Assembly: GCA_017453705.1 (NCBI GenBank)
Contig: JAFTEK010000093.1
Coordinates: 1-15,708 of the forward strand
Direction: 5' to 3'
From: Treponema sp.
GTDB lineage: Bacteria > Spirochaetota > Spirochaetia > Treponematales > Treponemataceae
DNA length: 15,708 nucleotides
The notes under the pieces are model-generated. The model was not told the DNA's origin. It worked only from the letters and a program-made list of their open reading frames with translations, and searched no databases. A program made the position numbers and the translations under genes. Shown here piece after piece: positions 13,980 through 15,708 of this stretch (its first letter is position 1; each line of letters opens with the position of its first letter).

Positions 13980-13995
13980 CGGACTGCACGGGGCT
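13951..13995 (-). terminator. Rho-independent terminator of the outer-membrane protein gene
   Basis: Read on the minus strand, AGCCCCGTGCAG (13984-13995) pairs with CTGCATGGGGCT (13959-13970): 12 positions with one G-T pair, loop of 13 bases, followed by GTTTTTGT. One arm and the T-tract lie in repeat copy 2; the other arm lies outside it. Confidence 0.75.
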
Positions 13996-14005
13996 TGTTG
14001 AATGT

Positions 14006-14067
14006 CAGGCGGGCGGCGAAGCACCCGCGAGCTTAAAAGCAGCTTTCCTTAGGGGAAGCAGACGTAC
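14006..14067. repeat. Degenerate tandem duplication of the OMP gene 3' end (downstream unit)
   Basis: This unit parallels 14068-14125: both start CAGGCGGGC, hold a GCGGG/CCCGC hairpin (here 14009-14013 with 14024-14028), and end near CTTCCTTAG...AAGCAGACGTA. On the minus strand its end reads Tyr-Val-Cys-Phe-Pro-stop, a decayed copy of the real Tyr-Val-Tyr-Phe-Phe-stop. It therefore is a ghost of the gene's C-terminus. Confidence 0.7.
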
Positions 14068-14125
14068 CAGGCGGGCAGTGAAAGCACCCGCCAGCAGTAC
14101 GCTTCCTTAGAAGAAGTAGACGTAG
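14068..14125. repeat. Tandem duplication unit containing the real OMP stop codon
   Basis: The unit includes the last codons and stop of the outer-membrane gene (14107-14125) and a downstream hairpin GGCGGG (14070-14075) / CCCGCC (14087-14092). It is partner to the degenerate unit at 14006-14067. Confidence 0.7.
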
Positions 14126-15093
14126 TTCACGCCGATGGACAGGGCACGGCGGGTGAGGGCATCAAAGCGGAATGTGCCGCCATACCACTTCTCGTCATCC
14201 TCATCCCACTCAAAGTCAGTGCCATTAGCTTTTGCACTAGCCTTGCAAACATCCTTGTACTCAACCTCGTCCTTTATGGCAACAAAGTCCAGCAGGTAGC
14301 GCAGGTCGCCCATTATCATGTTGTGCTTGTCAATCTTGTAGCCGAATCCTGCTCCCAGCACAATGCCCGGAATGACACCGTTCTTTATGTTTCCGTCCAG
14401 GGTGGTAGAATTTGTTTTTGTAGTCTGCGGATTGGTGAGACCGCTGACTCCATACGAAGAATAGTCCACCATCTTTCCATCATAGTAATCGGTTGAAGTC
14501 CCAGTTGATTGATCCCAGCTCCAAGAAAGCTTTCCGACCGGGATGGACAGGTTGAGTCCTCCGTAGGGAGAAATGACCATTCCATGTCCTATGTCAAAGT
14601 CGTAGCCCGCGATAATCGGAATGTCGATGGAATTGTAGCTGAAGGAGCCGCTGCCCTCTTCCTCGTATTCAGTCTTGCTTTTTGAATCATATTTTGATGT
14701 GTAAGTGCCTTCCCAGCTGTACTTGTACTTGACCAGGTTATGGCTAAAACCTATCTCCGGCTGCAGGAAGAGTCCGGGAACAGAGTCAAAGGCTATCCTT
14801 CCAATGATAGAGCCACCGGCGAGGATGCTCTCAAACCCCTTTACACTCAGGTTCTCGTCGTCATAGTGGGACTCATAGTCATAGCTTTTATATGTCCGGC
14901 CTTTAGCCTTGTATTTATCTTCCCTACAATCTTCACGATAATCATGCTCAGCATTATTAAAGTTTTCCTTAGCGTTGGTGCTTGAGCCAAGTCCAAATCC
15001 AAACTGTCCCCTCGCGCCCACGCCAAACGTGACCTGCGCGGACAGCAAGCCGGCCGTCCCCAGAGCCAGTAATGATGCAATCAACTTTTTCAT
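14107..15093 (-). CDS. Outer-membrane beta-barrel protein (OmpA/PorT-like barrel)
   Basis: The 328-residue protein begins with a clear signal peptide (MKKLIASLLALGTAGLLSAQ, cut near residue 19). The mature part has alternating hydrophobic strands, for example VTFGVGARGQFGFGLG, GRIAFDSVPGLFLQPEIGFS, IDIPIIAGYDFDI, MVISPYGGLNLSIPVG, GVIPGIVLGAGFGYKI, MIMGDLRYLLDF and the last strand RALSIGVNYVYFF. The terminal aromatic residue is typical of proteins inserted by BamA. Loops are long, charged and rich in Tyr/Ser/Asp/Lys (about 45-85 and 125-150), which suggests surface exposure and variable sequence. I do not recognise a named family. The ATG has AAGGGGG about 11 bases upstream, a long spacing. 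The gene has its own promoter, a structured leader and a terminator. Its function (porin, adhesin or structural) is open. Confidence 0.8.
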   Translation of the reverse strand: MKKLIASLLALGTAGLLSAQVTFGVGARGQFGFGLGSSTNAKENFNNAEHDYREDCREDKYKAKGRTYKSYDYESHYDDENLSVKGFESILAGGSIIGRIAFDSVPGLFLQPEIGFSHNLVKYKYSWEGTYTSKYDSKSKTEYEEEGSGSFSYNSIDIPIIAGYDFDIGHGMVISPYGGLNLSIPVGKLSWSWDQSTGTSTDYYDGKMVDYSSYGVSGLTNPQTTKTNSTTLDGNIKNGVIPGIVLGAGFGYKIDKHNMIMGDLRYLLDFVAIKDEVEYKDVCKASAKANGTDFEWDEDDEKWYGGTFRFDALTRRALSIGVNYVYFF

Positions 15094-15138
15094 AAGTCAG
15101 TAACCCCCTTCTATATTGAAAAAATTTGACAATTAATC

Positions 15139-15177
15139 GAGCTTGTTTCAAAAGTGATCGCTTTTTGAGACAAACTC
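15139..15177 (-). promoter_or_regulatory. Inverted repeat in the leader of the OMP gene
   Basis: GAGTTTGTCTCAAAA (15163-15177, minus strand) and TTTTGAAACAAGCTC (15139-15153) match as an inverted repeat at 13 of 15 positions with a 9-base spacer. It begins about four bases after the predicted transcription start, so it could be a leader stem-loop or a protein-binding operator. A run of T residues follows about 20 bases later, before the ribosome site. Confidence 0.6.
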
Positions 15178-15187
15178 AGTCTTTTTC

Positions 15188-15216
15188 AATGTAAGGCAAA
15201 GAATTAGTTTTGTCAA
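15188..15216 (-). promoter_or_regulatory. Promoter of the outer-membrane protein gene
   Basis: On the minus strand, a perfect -35 TTGACA (15211-15216), a 17-base spacer and -10 TACATT (15188-15193). The predicted start near 15181 gives a leader of about 88 bases that contains the inverted repeat. Confidence 0.6.
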
Positions 15217-15388
15217 CAAGGTACAGCTCCAAAAACTCCATTCTATGCAATAAAATGCAGGAATTTTGTCATTTTCGCCCACCCTACCCTTTCTATCGGC
15301 CATCCGCAGGCCGCCTTTAAGCAAAAATAGGCGTTGTAGGCAAAATTCTACACACAGGGGGCGAGGGGCACGGAAATCAGTTTTTGCC

Positions 15389-15572
15389 AATGCCGCCGTC
15401 TGGCGAGGGGGTGTTTTTCCGGCCGGTCAATGTCGCACAAGGGCGGCGTTTGTTCGGCGTTTTCACAGCCCGCCGCTGCCTTTTAGTCGCCGCCCGCTGT
15501 TTGTGACGAATAATGCCGCCGTCTGGCGAGGGGGCGTTTTAGCCAATGCCGAGTCTGGCGAGGGGGCGTTTT
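15389..15572. repeat. Three copies of a GC-rich intergenic repeat
   Basis: A unit AATGCCGCCGTCTGGCGAGG followed by GGG[T/C]GTTTT occurs at 15389-15418 and 15512-15540, with a shorter variant (AATGCCGAGTCTGGCGAGGG then GGCGTTTT) at 15545-15572. CGCC-GTCT-GGCG inside the two full units could form a small hairpin. Confidence 0.85.
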
Positions 15573-15590
15573 CACAGCCCGCCGCTGCCT
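15456..15590. repeat. Two copies of a 26-bp repeat
   Basis: A 26-base sequence beginning GGCGTTTTCACAGCCCGCCG is identical at 15456-15481 and 15565-15590. The second copy partly overlaps the end of the third GC-rich unit and ends seven bases from the stop codon of the edge gene. Confidence 0.85.
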
Positions 15591-15596
15591 CAATCC

Positions 15597-15708
15597 CTAA
15601 GACTTGTTCCGGTCTGATTTCTTACTTCTCCTTCTGTCCAGCTTTTCCACCTGCTCCAAGGTCAGGCCAGTTATCTCGGCGATGTCCCCAAGCGGATAGT
15701 TCCTCGCC
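15597..15708 (-). CDS. C-terminus of an Rpn/PD-(D/E)XK-family nuclease ('transposase'), 5' part off the window
   Basis: The frame is open from the right edge to a TAG at 15597. The visible 36 residues read ARNYPLGDIAEITGLTLEQV then EKLDRRRSKKSDRNKS. The pattern [Y]PLxDIxEITGLxxEqVEKL is the usual C-terminal helix-turn-helix-like tail of Rpn-type PD-(D/E)XK proteins, which are abundant in Treponema and clostridia and are linked to recombination-promoting DNA cleavage. The catalytic domain is outside the window, so activity cannot be judged. Assignment rests on the short tail only. Confidence 0.6.
   Translation of the reverse strand, partial: ARNYPLGDIAEITGLTLEQVEKLDRRRSKKSDRNKS

Larger units (their letters stand above)
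15217..15596. other. Intergenic stretch upstream of the OMP promoter
   Basis: About 380 bases without a convincing gene. The OMP-proximal part is AT-rich (15217-15280) with no further motif seen. The distal part (15389-15590) is GC-rich and holds the repeats listed separately. Small open frames here lack ribosome sites and recognisable protein patterns. Confidence 0.6.

Noticed and set aside
15148..15390. Minus-strand open frame of 80 codons upstream of the OMP gene
   Set aside because: It overlaps the OMP promoter and inverted repeat, lacks a ribosome site and shows no protein pattern.
15389..15590. CRISPR-like array
   Set aside because: Copies are few, irregularly spaced, partly overlapping and not separated by uniform unique spacers; no cas genes.
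1..15708. tRNA, rRNA or known riboswitch
   Set aside because: No cloverleaf-like or rRNA-like segment or recognisable riboswitch core was noticed by eye on either strand; a covariance-model scan was not possible.

Overview
This window looks like chromosomal DNA from a host-associated or gut-type spirochaete, most likely a Treponema. The basis is inference from gene content and protein style: an M18 'aminopeptidase 1', a bacterial ProS with an editing insertion, a zinc-ribbon/FGE-sulfatase protein, a HAMP-SpoIIE-type phosphatase fused to an RsbW-like kinase, and the tail of an Rpn/PD-(D/E)XK-type 'transposase' nuclease. Base composition is moderately GC-rich, with AT-rich promoters. No rRNA or tRNA gene, CRISPR array or classical insertion sequence was seen.

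Layout. From 1 to 8044 every gene is on the minus strand. In transcription order these are: a zinc-ribbon/FGE-like protein, a DciA/DUF721-like protein, a beta-propeller glycosidase-like protein with its own promoter, prolyl-tRNA synthetase (proS), an M18 aminopeptidase, an MBOAT O-acyltransferase, and an SGNH-hydrolase-like protein that runs off the left edge. The last three are 7 and 19 bases apart and look like one transcript. MBOAT and SGNH partners usually work together to O-acylate a cell-surface polymer.

From 8045 to 11195 lies a signalling block. A lone STAS anti-sigma-factor antagonist on the plus strand converges on a NUDIX hydrolase gene. Upstream of the NUDIX gene, in the same minus-strand unit, is a membrane sensor that carries a PP2C/SpoIIE phosphatase and a RsbW/SpoIIAB-like kinase in one chain. 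Together these supply phosphatase, kinase and STAS switch protein, but no sigma factor is in view. Divergent from it, on the plus strand, is a membrane-anchored FMN/FAD fumarate-reductase-type enzyme (11413-13158).

From 13159 to 15708 the window becomes accessory in character. A YafQ-type toxin and its antitoxin sit exactly between two identical 87-base direct repeats. Next to them is an outer-membrane beta-barrel gene whose 3' end is tandemly duplicated. Its terminator borrows one arm from the 87-base repeat, and its leader carries a strong inverted repeat. The right edge holds tandem GC-rich intergenic repeats and the C-terminus of an Rpn-like nuclease gene.

Three genes (M18 aminopeptidase, proS, and the phosphatase/kinase) have a perfect TATAAT only 6-8 bases before the start codon. 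They are predicted to be transcribed as leaderless mRNAs. The other clear promoters have ordinary leaders with Shine-Dalgarno sites.
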